Source: Spirodela intermedia | Taxonomy: Eukaryota > Streptophyta > Magnoliopsida > Alismatales > Araceae | Assembly: GCA_902729315.2 (NCBI GenBank) | Contig: LR746272.1 | Span: 3,878,035-3,942,034, forward strand | Direction of reading: 5' to 3' | DNA length: 64,000 nt | In this document: piece by piece, positions 37,814 to 49,739 of the stretch | How positions within the stretch are numbered: position 1 is the stretch's first letter | How the letters are laid out: each line of letters begins with the position of its first letter | Program-made: the position numbers and the translations under genes | The notes under the pieces: generated by a model | Seen by the model: only the letters and a program-made list of their open reading frames with translations | Told to the model about the DNA's origin: nothing | Databases searched by the model: none

Positions 37814-40759
37814 ATGAGCGCAAGCAGGGTCACGCTGGTTATGGTGAACTTGGCGGGGATCATGGAGAGGGCGGACGAGGCGCTGCTGCCGGCGGTGTAC
37901 AAGGAGGTGGGGGCGGCGCTGGGGGCCACGCCGGCGGGGCTGGGATCGCTCACGCTATTCCGGTCGATCGTACAGTCGTTCTGCTACCCGCTCGCCGCCT
38001 ACATGGGCATCCACTACAACCGCACTCACGTCATCGCCTTGGGGGCCTTCCTCTGGGCCGCCGCCACATTCCTCGTCGCCATATCCTCCACCTTCTTCCA
38101 GGTTGACCTCTCTCCCCTCCCCTCCCCTCCCCAATCTGTTTTTCTGATGCGTACTACTGCTGCTGTTTTATTCTTCGAGTTCAATTTATATATATTCCCT
38201 ACTGGAGGAGTCTGAAAGAGAGAATAATTATCGTCTAGAACAGTTTAGAAACCGTGAAGTGAGCGCAATTAATATGTTCCACGAGCTCGCCACTTCGTTT
38301 TTACTCTATAATAATAAGCTGGTTCTCATGTACTGGAATCAGAATAATCTCACTATGAGCGGGATTAGTAAAATTATTTGGTTCCCCTCCACTCATTCTT
38401 TACATGTTTTGCGCTGGACGATCCCATTTTTCTACAGTATCACATCATCAGATTCCTTCATGTAACCTTTTCCCACAACTATGTTCTCTACCGAGCTATC
38501 CAAAAGTCGTAAGCTAACGCGTTAGAATAATCCTACATGGAATGACAAAAAAAGCATAGCTTCCGGTCATTGTAAATGAGTGTTGAATTGGATAGCTTAT
38601 CTCGTTTAATTTATCTCTAGATCTTGAGTAGTTCAAAAACCGAATATTGACAAGTCAATAGCTCAGTGTTCTCACGCTGGTCAGTTTGTGGGTGTCTTCT
38701 TCCGGTCGGGGAAGTGTCTGTGTTCCTTGCTCTCTTGTTTGCATTCAGTGATCATGGGACTTGTACGGCTAGTGATATTACTTTATGCCTGTGATCTGAT
38801 AAATTTATGGTAGGTACCAGCGTACCATTCAAAAGGCAGGTTGGTTTCCGAGATTTTCTTACCACAAATATCAAAGGAAAGAGGATTTTCTTACTTATTT
38901 CTAGACCATTTTTACGTGTAACTTTTTCTTTCAATTCTCTGTTCAGTTTTCACAATACACCTAAAAGAAGTAAGGGAGAGGGCGTAGTTGAGATCAGTGG
39001 GGATTGTCCATGTGAATACCGAAGATAGCTGCAACTTTATCCTCCCCTATGCTAACCTTCATGATGTTCACCAAACAGGTGGCTGTCGCGAGAGCTCTAA
39101 ATGGGGTAGGCCTTGCGCTTGTCATTCCTGCCATGCAGTCTCTTGTTGCAGATTCTACCGATGAGAGCAACCGTGGTGTAGCTTTCGGGTGGCTTCAGTT
39201 GACAGGCAACATGGGTTCCATCCTCGGTGGCTTTTTTGCACTGTTATTGGCATCAAGGACATTCATGGGTATAGCTGGATGGCGAGTGGCTTTCCATCTT
39301 GTGGGGTTGGTGAGTGTCTCAGTAGGCATCTTGGTGCGCCTCTTTGCAGTGGATCCTCGAGATTCTTCAGCAAAAGGAGAATTTGAGGGCTCTGAGTTAC
39401 ACCCTCAGAGATCAGTAAAGGCCAGCATTTTGGAACTGGTTAGGGAAGCAAAGCGTGTCATAAAAATCCCATCATTTCAGATAATCGTGGCTCAGGGAGT
39501 GACCGGATCTTTCCCTTGGTCAGCTCTGACATTCACAACCATGTGGTTGGAGCTCGTTGGATTCTCTCATGGAGAAACTGGGCTTCTCATGGGCTTGTTC
39601 ATTATTGCAACTTCCCTTGGGGGGCTTTTTGGGGGCAAGATGGGTGATACTCTATCAAAGCGTCTTCCAAATTCTGGAAGGATAATTTTATCACAGATAA
39701 GCTCAGGCTCTGCAATCCCACTTGCCGCTTTGCTGTTGCTGGCTTTGCCTAATGACCCATCGTCTGGATTTGTGCATGGCTTTGTCATGTTCATCATGGG
39801 ATTTTTCATCTCATGGAATGCTGCTGCCACTAACAAGTACGTATATACTTCTGCTCCGATTGTCTGTCAATAAAACGCAGTATTTGTTGTTTTTTTCTGC
39901 TAAATTTTAGAATTTCAATGATTTTATCTGATGTACTGTTGGATCTAAAATCTTTTGTTTGCACATGGGTATAAGTGTGGAAACGAAGTGTTGGGGACAT
40001 TATAAGACCGGGCAACAAATGGGGTTGAGAACTCATATCATGTATTTAATCCGAAACTTAGTTTTGATAATGATATATTTATATTGAACTGTTCCATCAC
40101 GAAAGTAGACATTTGAGGGTGATCTGAATTGTTTTCTCCAGCTTATCTATAATTTTTGAGCCAAGAAATAATCGGTAATTGTGCTTTCAAATAAATAAAT
40201 TCAAAGTTGAATATTTTAATCATGAACTTCTCCTTTGTGTGATTCGTGCAGCCCAATTTTTGCAGAAATTGTGCCCGAGAGATTGCGAACGAGCATATAT
40301 GCATTGGACAGAGCTTTTGAAACAACCCTGTCGTCATTTGCCCCGCCCATTGTCGGCCTCTTATCCGAGCATGTGTTTGGGTATAAACTAGCTCCAACAG
40401 GCTCAACTGAGGCAGCAAAGGTTGAGACTGACAGAGAGAATGCTACCTCATTGGCCAGGGCGCTATTCACAGCGATAGCGATTCCCATGATTCTCTGTTG
40501 CCTCATTTACTCGTTCCTCTACTGTACCTATCCTAGAGACAGAGCAAGAGCACGGATGGATTCCCTGATAGCATCTGAGATACGGCAGATTGAGATGGAC
40601 AACTCTACCGCAGATAATGTGTCTCAACCTGAGCTGGGCACCAAGGACAGAAGAAGAGTGATCGAAACTCCCTGCCGAGAAGAGGATTTGGAAGTTGACG
40701 ACAGCGATGAGAAGCTGCTGCTTCCTCAGAATCTGATGTCCTCACATGAAAAGGATTGA
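37814..40759 (+). CDS. Major facilitator superfamily transporter
   Basis: Three exons: 37814..38101, 39079..39836, 40252..40759, total 1554 nt, 517 residues. The reading starts at the first ATG (MSASRVTLVMVNLAGIMERA). It shows the MFS pattern of paired six-helix halves. The N-half contains YPLAAYMGIHYNRTHVIALG and, after the first intron, RALNGVGLALVIPAMQSLVA, SNRGVAFGWLQLTGNMGSIL and WRVAFHLVGLVSVSVG. A loop holds the charged region near ELVREAKRVIKIPSF, and the C-half includes TGLLMGLFIIATSLGGLFGG and VMFIMGFFISWNA. The last exon gives NPIFAEIVPERLRTSIYALD, further helices and a hydrophilic acidic tail. It resembles plant transporters annotated only as major facilitator or spinster-like. 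Substrate and membrane cannot be read from sequence. The 977-bp first intron is ordinary. Confidence 0.9.
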
Positions 40760-41419
40760 TGATACTGAGACAGAGAGAGGCTCAATCTCTGGACTGATGA
40801 TGATGGCTGATGATTTTTGGTAGATTCTTCACAGTTCCTCAAGACACACGATGCACCAAAGAATATACAGAATATGATTCAGGACGTTTAATTTCTCTGT
40901 ATCTCTCACCACCCCTGTTCATATATATCCATCCTCCATGTTGAGGGGAAACATGTTCAGACACTACCATCCCCTCTGTAATATGATTCAATCAAATTCT
41001 TATCACTGGTTTGAGCCTTTTGATCGTGTAATATTATATCTCCTCTCACAGATTTCCCATAAACAGCAGGTTTTTTTTTTCATTACTTATTCGTTTTATT
41101 ATGCTTCCAGCTTTTAGGGTTTATATAAGATTCTGAAGAAGAAACGCAGGGTAACTGTGATAAACGCTGACAATGTCAAAGGAGAGACCGACAGATTTGT
41201 TCTTGTTACTGGTAGATGATTTTATCGAAAGGGTTTGAAAAAAAAATCCCACCTTTAAGATGATTCGTTGACATTTTCCCCTTTTTGTTGACATTGAGTC
41301 TAAGAACAATAACTTATCAAAGCCCGCCCAGGCTTTGATCATCTTTTCTGCCCAAACTTTTCTTGTTCAAGCTTATAAAACATGAGCCTTTTATGCTTCC
41401 GAGCTAACACCACCTATTG

Positions 41420-41455
<36 letters not shown>

Positions 41456-41678
41456 CTCTCTGTTTCTCACTCTCTAGAATGAGACTGTTTACAGGGACGG
41501 GCATGCAACTCCTTCCTACAACCGAATTGCGGGGGCCCAAACCTTAAAGGGCTGTAATATCATCCGGGAAATATTCTCCCATAAATAACAAAAAACAAAC
41601 CCAGGGTGAATTACCATAGTTTGGTCGCTTAAATCGACCAAAGTTTGCCGATCACATGATCCTCCCTGTTCCTCATCA
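40760..41678. other. Convergent 3' region between transporter and METTL5 genes
   Basis: This contains the 3' UTRs of two convergent genes and a (CT)n array at about 41421-41452. Open frames here are shadows. No additional gene. Confidence 0.6.
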
Positions 41679-42671
41679 TCAACAAGCCCGGGAGACTGAT
41701 TGGGGAAGAAACCTCCACAGATCCACTGCCACGTCGACCTCCTTCTTCTTGTGAAACTTGTACATTTGTGGGACGTCGAACCGGAGCTGAGGAGCAAACG
41801 GGCCAAAACGTCAACAAAGCCCACTGATGAGGGGACCCGATGGGCCCGGCTCAGACCCTAAAAAGCCCGGCCCGGTTTTCCGGAGCCCACCATTGTGGGA
41901 CCCACCTGGGCCTCACTTAGGAAAAAAAAAAAAGAAGGCAATTTGTTTTTAGATATTTAATTCTCTCTCCCCCTCCCCCCCCTTCCTTCTCCTCCACCAC
42001 CCTTACCTCGCACAAGACCTCGGCAGTCGCGGCATTGAAGCTCTGGAGGGCTGCTTTCTTCACATGCTGAGGAAGCATTTCATGAACATCACACATCTTC
42101 AGAGAGTGGAGAGGAGAGAGAAACCTCAAGCTAATGCGCTGCAAGCATCCATCTAGCATCTGACTTTAACTCATCCCTTCGCCAAGGTTAATTGCAAAAA
42201 TGTGCACAAGTCCCATAAAAATAGAATTTAAAGGTACCTTTATCTTGATTTCTGCACAGGTGAAATTATTTACCCTTCATGATTATTTTAGAAGATAGCT
42301 TCTGGTTTAATAAGAACAAGAAGGAAAACAAAGAAGAGGCTGCCCACTCAGCCTGCATTGGAGATTAAGATCTCCCATGAAAGAATACATGGCGGTTCTT
42401 CAGAGACTCACCTCTCTGGTGCTTGTCTTATGGAGGGAGTAGACTGCTCCAGAGGCCACCTAATAATAGCAAACGGAGGGGAACATCTAGAGGTCAGACA
42501 ATGGCCAGGATAATAAATAAGGAGGAAAGATTCTTCCAAACCTGGAGAGCCATAGAAAGGAATTCCATGTCGACCCCCTTCCTCCTTGTCCCAAAAGGAG
42601 GGTTCATCACAACAGTGTCGATGCATTTACCTTGTAAAGATCCACATCGCCAAAAAGGAATCATCAGCCAG

Positions 42672-42720
<49 letters not shown>

Positions 42721-44764
42721 GGGTGGGGGGGTGATCTCAAATTGAAAATTGGGTTCAGTGTACTAATCGTATTATCAATGTATAATTATTGAGATGATCT
42801 CCATTTTTTTCATTTACTGTTTAACACAGTGGATTCAAACCCTTGTTAAAATCATTATATGTGATTCTGGGGAGGGGGAGAGAGCAAGAAAGGGAAAGAA
42901 GAAAAATATTTAAAATATTCACATTTTTTATTGGACTAATTAATTTTACTTCGTATTTATCACATATGATTTTCATTTATTTTGCATTTATATAAAATAG
43001 TGAATTAAAGCCATTTTTATTAAAATGATTTCATTTGATTTTAGGGAGAGGAATGCAAGAGAGAACCAGGGAGGGAAAGAGGGATCAAACAAAAATCATT
43101 CAAAATTTTAAAATGTATGTGATACATAATAATTATATTCCTTCTATTTTTATTTACACTAAAAATACCGAACAAACCATTTTCATAAAAAAATAATCAT
43201 CATACAATTTTAGAGCAGTCAGGGGCGAGAAAGATGAGTGAGGCTAATTAAAGTAATTTTCATATGGATGTAACTGTTATCTTCTCATATCAAAAAAGTC
43301 GCCAGTTGGAGTTCTTTTATGGGATAAATGATAAAATAGTATTTATATTTTGCTAGATTAATCACAGATAATACATATTAGTAAATAATTCCCCGAGGAA
43401 AAAAGAGAACAAAGATTGCACAAAAAAACTAACCTTTCCACGATAAGTTTCTGATGTCACACCAAACCAGATCGATGCTCACCTGCCCATGATTATATTA
43501 AGATTAAAATACTCATATATATGAAATTCAACCACAATTGGCCTGATATATCCATTCTTTCGACCTGCGGTGTGACTAAGATCCCATATAGGATAAATAG
43601 GTTTAAAAGGAAGGCCCAGATGAAGAAGATCACATAATAGCAGACTGTGGCTCACAGGGGTTGACCCTGGTCAGATGTAGGATATTGGGTAGTTCTAATC
43701 TCGAGGATTATAAATGGGGGAAAATCATAAAATTGGACAAGGTTTGGGAGAGATATTCATGGAAATGTACGAGCCAAGAAATTGTAAAGAAGTCAACTTA
43801 AAAATAGAAATGTACCTCGAGCTGTTCGGCATTCTCTGAGGCGATCTCAAGGGAACCAGGGTCAACATCTACGCCGACTACATGCCTGTGTATTGATGAA
43901 ATATAAGTAGAAGGATAGAACAAGAATGCATAGAATTTCAGACTTTGATAGCGAAGCCTCTGGAATAGATTTTCCTTTTAGGGAAAAAAATGAAGAAATA
44001 TGACGGGCCAGAGGAGGTGTTCTTCAGCTAATATGATTCACTCACTCTGCATCCAAAAGAGCGCTTGCTATCCCCAATGTCCCACAGCCACAGCCGAAAT
44101 CTGCAACGATCTTTCCGGTTATGTCTCCAAATGTATTCTCGGCCTGAAGGCAGATGATAAATGGGGAGCACAAGTAATTTTGATCGAGTAAGTGGTCTTT
44201 GAAATGCATAGAACATCAGTTTCCTGTTCTTGTTCTTGTTCCTCTTTTTGTTTAAACCTATAATTTGACGAAGAACTACGCGCCTGATGGTTGATTTACA
44301 TGCACGGTGATTGACCAAACGGAAATCGCTAGAGAAGACATAGACCAAACAGAGGTAGCCATAGATGTAATCAAACGGAACGAAAACAAGAAGATTCTAT
44401 TGCCATTATCAGGCAAATCATTCGGAAACGAGAAGAAGGATCATCAGAAGATTGGGAGAATCGATTCATGGAGAAGATAGATGGAGGCGGCAGCGGGAGA
44501 TTACGGTGTGAATCAGCCTCGACGCGATGTGCGGCCCAGTCGGATATTGCTCAAGCTCCACCTGTCCCAATAGCGCATTCATCGATGATCCATTAATTCC
44601 AAAAAGGAAGCAAGGAGGGAAGACGAGGGCTGAGGGGGAGGTGAAGAGGAGTGGGAAGAACGGAAAAAACGAATGGCGTGCGGAGAGCACGATCTCCTTC
44701 TGACCTTCGGGGCAGAAAACTGCTGGAGCTCCCCCAGGAGGCCCTCTAGCTGCTTCAGCTTCAT
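41679..44764 (-). CDS. METTL5: METTL5-type rRNA N6-adenosine methyltransferase
   Basis: Nine exons (5' to 3'): 44705..44764, 44505..44561, 44046..44143, 43816..43885, 43434..43482, 42542..42630, 42412..42459, 42007..42066, 41679..41786. They sum to 639 nt, 212 residues, matching METTL5 length. The start MKLKQLEGLLGELQQF is family-like. LEQYPTGPHIASRLIHT follows, then the SAM-binding motif DFGCGCGTLG (residues 54-63), the acidic ribose-binding segment VVGVDVDPGSLEIA, and the catalytic NPPF (residues 121-124) in VVMNPPFGTRRKGVDMEFL. The C-terminal part carries KFHKKKEVDVAVDLWRF. Human METTL5, with TRMT112, methylates one adenosine of 18S rRNA; the plant protein is expected to do the same. All motifs needed for activity are present. 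The gene is compact in coding sequence but split into unusually small exons (48-108 nt). Confidence 0.95.
42676..42717. repeat. (GA)n microsatellite in a METTL5 intron
   Basis: About 20 GA units, in the intron between exons 43434..43482 and 42542..42630. Its edge is 46 bp upstream of the exon with the NPPF motif. On the transcribed strand this is a CU-rich tract near a 3' splice site, so it may act as a polypyrimidine-tract extension. Confidence 0.85.
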
Positions 44765-45116
44765 CGCCGATGGCTGTCAAAACCCTAGGTGATGATTTCA
44801 AAGCGGATGGAGATGGTGAGAAGTGCGTCGTACGGGTGCTCTTCTACGGCCCAGGCGCTCAGCTCCGGTAGAGGTCTCCTCGTCCCCCGCCGGAGGCGGA
44901 ATTTGGGGGCGGGCGGTGAACGCCGACGACGGAGGACTGAAGGAGAAGCACGAGGGGCGGATAATGGGTCATTTGGGGCCGGCCCAAGTTTTCTCCATGT
45001 TTAGCTCACTTAGCCCACCATATTTTTCATGATCACAATGGGCTTTTCATTATGGGCCGTCCTAATCCTCTACTGGGCAAACAGACCCAAATCGTAATCG
45101 TTATACTAGGCGAACT

Positions 45117-45117
<1 letters not shown>

Positions 45118-45155
<38 letters not shown>
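45118..45155. repeat. (GA)n microsatellite upstream of METTL5
   Basis: About 18 GA units, some 355 bp upstream of the METTL5 start, in GC-rich sequence. Confidence 0.9.
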
Positions 45156-45161
<6 letters not shown>

Positions 45162-45847
45162 TCCAGAAGGAATGGTAGAGAGAGAAGATAAAACGCCTTC
45201 AACAGCTGGGGCGCCGCTGACCCCCTGGCGGCGGGCGGCGGTGCCGCTTTTCTCGAAGTCGAAGGGTTTTGATTCGGTGGCCGCTCTCGCGAGTCCCGAG
45301 GTGGCCGACAAAAGAGGACGCGTGCCCGAGGACGCACGGGCGGCGGGCATTGCGGCGATCCAGAAAGCGACAACCAGATGGCGCTGGTAATGAGACAACA
45401 AGCTCGAATCTTTGCCATATCATGTGGGACCCACAATCTCGCCACGTCCCTAACACGACGCAGGGATGACGTCATAACGTAGAATCCGAGCCCGCTTGTT
45501 GAATCGGATATCGCCGCAATTCGGATTCGAGTAGAGATGCTACAAAGGGCGTGGTTTTAAACGGGTCGTAGAGATTCGGATCCGTTTAGTTATACCTTAG
45601 CCGAAGGCTGATAATTAAGGAGAGAGTATATTTTTTTATAATAAGAAAAGACATTCAGAACGTGCGACCCCACTTATTTATACATATTATGAAAATGCCT
45701 TCCTAGAATCTCTTACAACATCCTATGTTTTTATTCGGATTTGGATTTTGCAGTTGGATTACGTCAGCAAGGAAGTGGGCCCAACCGACATAGATCCTTG
45801 TCTCATGTTGGACGATGTGGCTAAATGAGGATGACCCATGTGGCAGC

Positions 45848-45848
<1 letters not shown>

Positions 45849-45880
<32 letters not shown>
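45849..45880. repeat. (CT)n microsatellite
   Basis: About 16 CT units in intergenic DNA, followed by a short (GT)n stretch. Confidence 0.9.
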
Positions 45881-45883
<3 letters not shown>

Positions 45884-46189
45884 GTGTGTGTGTAGTTGAC
45901 AAGTTCTTACTAGGACCCATAAATAGGAACAGCACCGGCTTGAACAGTCCCATGCACTACTTGCCACTCGCCTTTTCCACACCGTTCAAGGATTGGAGGG
46001 TCCCACGTGTTCCCACAGGATCCAGAATGATAGGGTTATCTACTAATGCTGCCCCCATGATTTTTGGATAGGTTATGAAGACCCTAATGGATAGGGCTGT
46101 CGAGCCTTACCATGATAATTTTGCTACGTGGATTCCTTACTAAAACCGCCACCATCAATGCATAGCTCATTAGCTAAGGTTAGACCAAC

Positions 46190-46220
46190 TACCCTCTCTC
46201 TCTCTCTCTCTCCCATATAT

Positions 46221-46267
<47 letters not shown>

Positions 46268-46269
46268 TA
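46190..46269. repeat. Compound (CT)n-(AT)n microsatellite
   Basis: A CT array of about 11 units is followed within 10 bp by an AT/GATA-like array of about 24 units. Intergenic. Confidence 0.9.
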
Positions 46270-47249
46270 TGAGTGCATGTAAGGATCCTATTGAAGGGCG
46301 TTCTTGAGAATTGTCTTGATCATGTTTTGGCCACGAAAAGGATATATTAACCATACATGCCATGCACAAATGGAATTATCTTTTATGCGGTGTCGGGTGG
46401 ATGTTAAGTACTCATTAAAGTGGTTATTTGTCAATTCGCAAGGTAAAAGTCAATGCGGGTTGGAATATGTATCGTTGACCCCTTGTAGTGCGGGATGAAT
46501 AGTTTAACTTAATGCCCTCGTGAATTGGACCATACTTTATCTAAATATGCTGAAAGTTAGACCATCATTTATCGTCTGCAGGAGAAGCATCTATCATCAA
46601 ACAAAAGGGGAAAATCGTAGCTTAGATAGGAGGGGAGAATATTCCGACGACGCATTGAATTAATGTCTGTAAATTTCATAGTTATCGCCCACAACCATTA
46701 TGACTCCCCCAGCGTTGAAGATGAGAGGTCCACGTCACCGATGGGCATAAGGTCAATCACTGCCTGCCTGAGGTTTGCCAGGTCAAAGCCCGGCGCTGCG
46801 GTGGCGGCGGGCCTGGCTGCGGCAGGTCTTTCTATGATTCTTCCTCGCCGGCCGCGGCGGCTCCGGCGAAGGGTTTGAATGCTCCGGCGGCGCGAAGGGT
46901 GTTCTTCTCAGGCACCGGCGGGGGGAGGGGCAATGATGGGTTGAGGAGGTTTCCGGTGAAGAGATCTTAAGCGGACTATGGACAGGTCCTATGCTTGGGA
47001 AAGCGTGGATTCGAAAAAGAGGGCCTGCGGCTGCCAGCTTTTCGGGATACGAAAAGCTCTCTCACTCTCTCTCCCTGTCTCTGACCTGGGCTCAAATTAA
47101 TAGCCTCCTGATCTTCTCTCCATACCGGACTCGTTCTCTGACCTGTGTGGATATCTATCCCCATATTGCGCCTTTCTCTCTCTATCTCTCCATTTATAAA
47201 TGTACATCTCTCTCTAGACCTCTTCCCGTCTAACTCCGTCCCTCACCCC

Positions 47250-47272
47250 GCTCTCTCTCTCTCTCTCTCTCT
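47250..47272. repeat. (CT)n tract at the left edge of the dispersed repeat array
   Basis: About 11 CT units. Similar CT tracts recur through 47.5-48.26 kb between copies of the 23-bp motif. Confidence 0.8.
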
Positions 47273-47519
47273 CCCCCTCCCTACTAGCGCGTGTCTCTGA
47301 GCCTGTGGTCTCGTTGAAGACCTACACGTGACTGAGCTCGGGAGGGGGGAGCCATCATTGCCGGAGATCAGATTATTCCCTGAAATGGGCCACCATGATT
47401 TGAATGCGAAGGTCACATGCCGCAGCCTGAGCCAGCGAACACCTCCCACTTCCCCCGGGAAGGGGGATCGCCGAAAATGAGCTGTTCTCAATGTTTTCAT
47501 TGATACAGAAATACGAGCG

Positions 47520-47696
47520 ATTCCCAAGGTCATTCTCAAAATCTGCTCTCTCTCTCTGCATATCTCTATTGCTCTCTCTATTTATATGTTTAGTGGTCTC
47601 AATAATTCTAAGGACTTGACCTTTCTCTATTCGGCCAGTTTCAAGAATGAAGTCAGCAATCAGTGCATTCCCAAGATCATCTTGAAAATAAGCAAC

Positions 47697-47740
<44 letters not shown>

Positions 47741-48240
47741 TATATTTATCAGCCAATCTGCATAAAGATGGCAAAGATCTAACATTCCCAGGATCATTTT
47801 CAAAATTATGAACATATCTCCGACTGTGTCGCGCCTCTCTGCCCATTCTCAAGATGCACCAACGGTCATCTGAATTCCGAAGATCGTTTTCAAAGTCATA
47901 TCCTTGTTTTCCCTCTCTCCCTCTCTCGCTAATCATGTCAGTAATCCTGTAATCTCCATCTTTTCATATTTTTCCAACATCGTGATGCTATCAACAAAAT
48001 CCCCAGGTCATTTTCAAACTAATCTCTATCTCTCTCTCATGGTGTAAACAACTCTTAAACCCCCATTTTTCCTCCTTGCCCACTTATTCTCTATGGCAAA
48101 TCGGTATTCATTTCCCAATATGGTTTCAATGATCCTCTCTTTATTTTGGAGACAAAAACTAAAAAACTCGCAGTTTCCCACGTACTTGCTCGCTCTGTAG
48201 TGTCATCTCAATTCTCCCCGAATTCCCAAGATCATTCTCT
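47520..48240. repeat. Interspersed array of a 23-bp motif, about seven copies alternating with CT tracts
   Basis: A motif close to ATTCCCAAGATCATTTTC followed by AAAAT recurs at 47520, 47667, 47784, 47874, 47999, 48110 and 48222. Spacings are about 147, 117, 90, 125, 111 and 112 bp. CT-rich runs lie in several of the spacers, including a long (CT)n at about 47698-47738. The unit spacing is irregular and the spacers do not align well, so this is not a simple tandem satellite. On the - strand several copies read as the peptide motif (D/N)FENDLGN within one open frame (47373-47936). That frame is bridged by an Arg-Glu repeat from the microsatellite and I do not believe it is a gene. Confidence 0.75.
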
Positions 48241-48704
48241 CTCTCTCTCCCTCCCTCTCCCTCCCTCCCTCTCCGTGTTCAACAGTTTACTTCATCCTTC
48301 AGCCTCCCGCGAATCCATAGAGAATAGGGCTCGATAATCTAGCTCAGACAGGGTGAAGCCTGATGCTCCACCATTTCTCCTCCATAGATTGCCACTCTAC
48401 TATCTAGCAGCGCCACTCCCATTGAGGATAACGTGCAAGAACAGCACCGGAGGGAGGAAGATCTCATAAAACCACAGGGAAGTTTCTGAAATATCTTCTT
48501 CTCCATCGCTTCACCGGGAACGTCGGATTCCATGTGATAATGGCTTGAATCATCTCAGTAGGAGATCAGACGAAGAACAAGATACAGCCAGCCCTCCTTG
48601 GTGCAAGTGGATGCATCTCATTGGGCAAAGATACACGTTTAACGGTGGAGACCCCCACCTTACGCATACAAGATTAGAGAGTTCTAGAGAGAGAGAGAGA
48701 GAGA

Positions 48705-49739
48705 TCATACTCTTCGTTCAGTTGAGGAGAAAATCCACGAGTCCACGGTACCTTTTCCACCTGTCGGTACGTTGTCTGAGGCCTTCTCTGCGCGGTACCC
48801 CGATGAACCACCGGGACCTCCGATCCACCGGAGAAGCTCGCTGTCTGCTCCGTCGCCGCCCCTCGACTGCGGGATCCCCATTGGTTGACCGAGATTCACC
48901 GCCGTTGCCAAGGGGGCCATCGCCGGTGTTTCTTGGGGAGCTCTCCCGCCGCCGGGGACAGGCAAACTCAAACCGCCGTAGCTCGTGGCCGGGGAGGATT
49001 GAAGGTAAGATTGGAGATTGACCATATCCAGTAAGTTGGTGCTATTAATATTATTATTATTCACCATGGGAAATGTTTTATCAGTCGAAGAATAAGTGTT
49101 AGCGGCAGACGAGGCGGAATCAACGGATGCAAGGAAGTTCGGAAAATGAGAAGAAGATGAGGAGGAAGAAGAAGAGACGGTGAATGGCCTGAGGAGAGAG
49201 AGAGGGGAGGCGGCGGGAAAGCGAGAGCGAGGGAAGGAAGACGAGAAGGGTAGCACCGGCAGGCCAGTGAACTCCTGGACCATGGCCCGGAAGTTGGAGG
49301 TGTCAGTCGTCAACACCGTGGTCAACTCTCGGCGGGTCGTCCGCGACCGCTTCTTGGAGCTGCGGGAAGCGGCGGTGAGTAGAGGAGCCGAAGCAGAGCG
49401 TTGTGATTGCGGCGGCGGTGGCGGCGGCAAAGGGGTGATGGGGGCGGCGGTGGACGGCGGAGGCGGCGGCGAACCCATCAGATTGGTGGCGGCGGTGCAA
49501 CTGGAGACGTCGAGGTTGAGGAAGGCATTGGAGTTGCAGGGAGGAGGGAGAGAGCGAGCAATGGCGTCGAGGTACATAAAGAGGGGGTCGATTGAGGGGG
49601 AATGGAGAGGAGGGTAGTGAGAGAGAGAAGAGAAGCTGCCGGAGGAGTTGAAGAAGGTGGAGATCGGCTCTGGTCGGGAGTCGTACTCCTCGTCGCCGCC
49701 GCTCGAGGACTGCATGCTGCTGCTGTTGCCGGAATACAT
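48705..49739 (-). CDS. VQ motif-containing protein
   Basis: Single exon, 344 residues from the first ATG (49737-49739, MYSGNSSSMQSS). The open frame extends further upstream only without an ATG. The VQ signature FRAMVQEFTG lies at residues 150-159 (F150, V154, Q155, T158, G159). It is preceded by a basic segment (SSKKRSRTTRREL, a likely nuclear signal) and by Pro and Ser runs. The C-terminal half is low-complexity with a poly-Ser run and an Asn run. VQ proteins are plant-specific cofactors that bind group I and IIc WRKY factors in the nucleus and tune defence and growth. Intronless structure fits the family. Which VQ member this is cannot be decided here; partner and target are unknown. Many TTGAC words occur in this window, but none is clearly tied to this gene. 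Confidence 0.9.
   Translation of the reverse strand: MYSGNSSSMQSSSGGDEEYDSRPEPISTFFNSSGSFSSLSHYPPLHSPSIDPLFMYLDAIARSLPPPCNSNAFLNLDVSSCTAATNLMGSPPPPPSTAAPITPLPPPPPPQSQRSASAPLLTAASRSSKKRSRTTRRELTTVLTTDTSNFRAMVQEFTGLPVLPFSSSFPRSRFPAASPLSLLRPFTVSSSSSSSSSHFPNFLASVDSASSAANTYSSTDKTFPMVNNNNINSTNLLDMVNLQSYLQSSPATSYGGLSLPVPGGGRAPQETPAMAPLATAVNLGQPMGIPQSRGGDGADSELLRWIGGPGGSSGYRAEKASDNVPTGGKGTVDSWIFSSTERRV

Larger units (their letters stand above)
44765..47240. other. METTL5 5' flank and intergenic region
   Basis: The METTL5 promoter and 5' UTR should lie at 44.77-45.2 kb. The region also has microsatellites (listed separately) and a GC-rich pocket at 46.79-46.93 kb rich in CGGCGG. Open frames at 44789-45032, 45052-45390 and 46663-46878 lack recognisable motifs or splice partners. 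No gene is supported. Confidence 0.45.

Noticed and set aside
46663-46878. 71-residue + strand frame with an Ala/Arg-rich end
   Set aside because: No homologous motif, no splice context; GC-rich pocket only.
47373-47936. 187-residue - strand open frame with repeated FENDLGN motifs
   Set aside because: The frame runs through a long (CT)n array giving an Arg-Glu run, and the repeated peptide comes from the DNA motif array. No splice partner or recognised domain.
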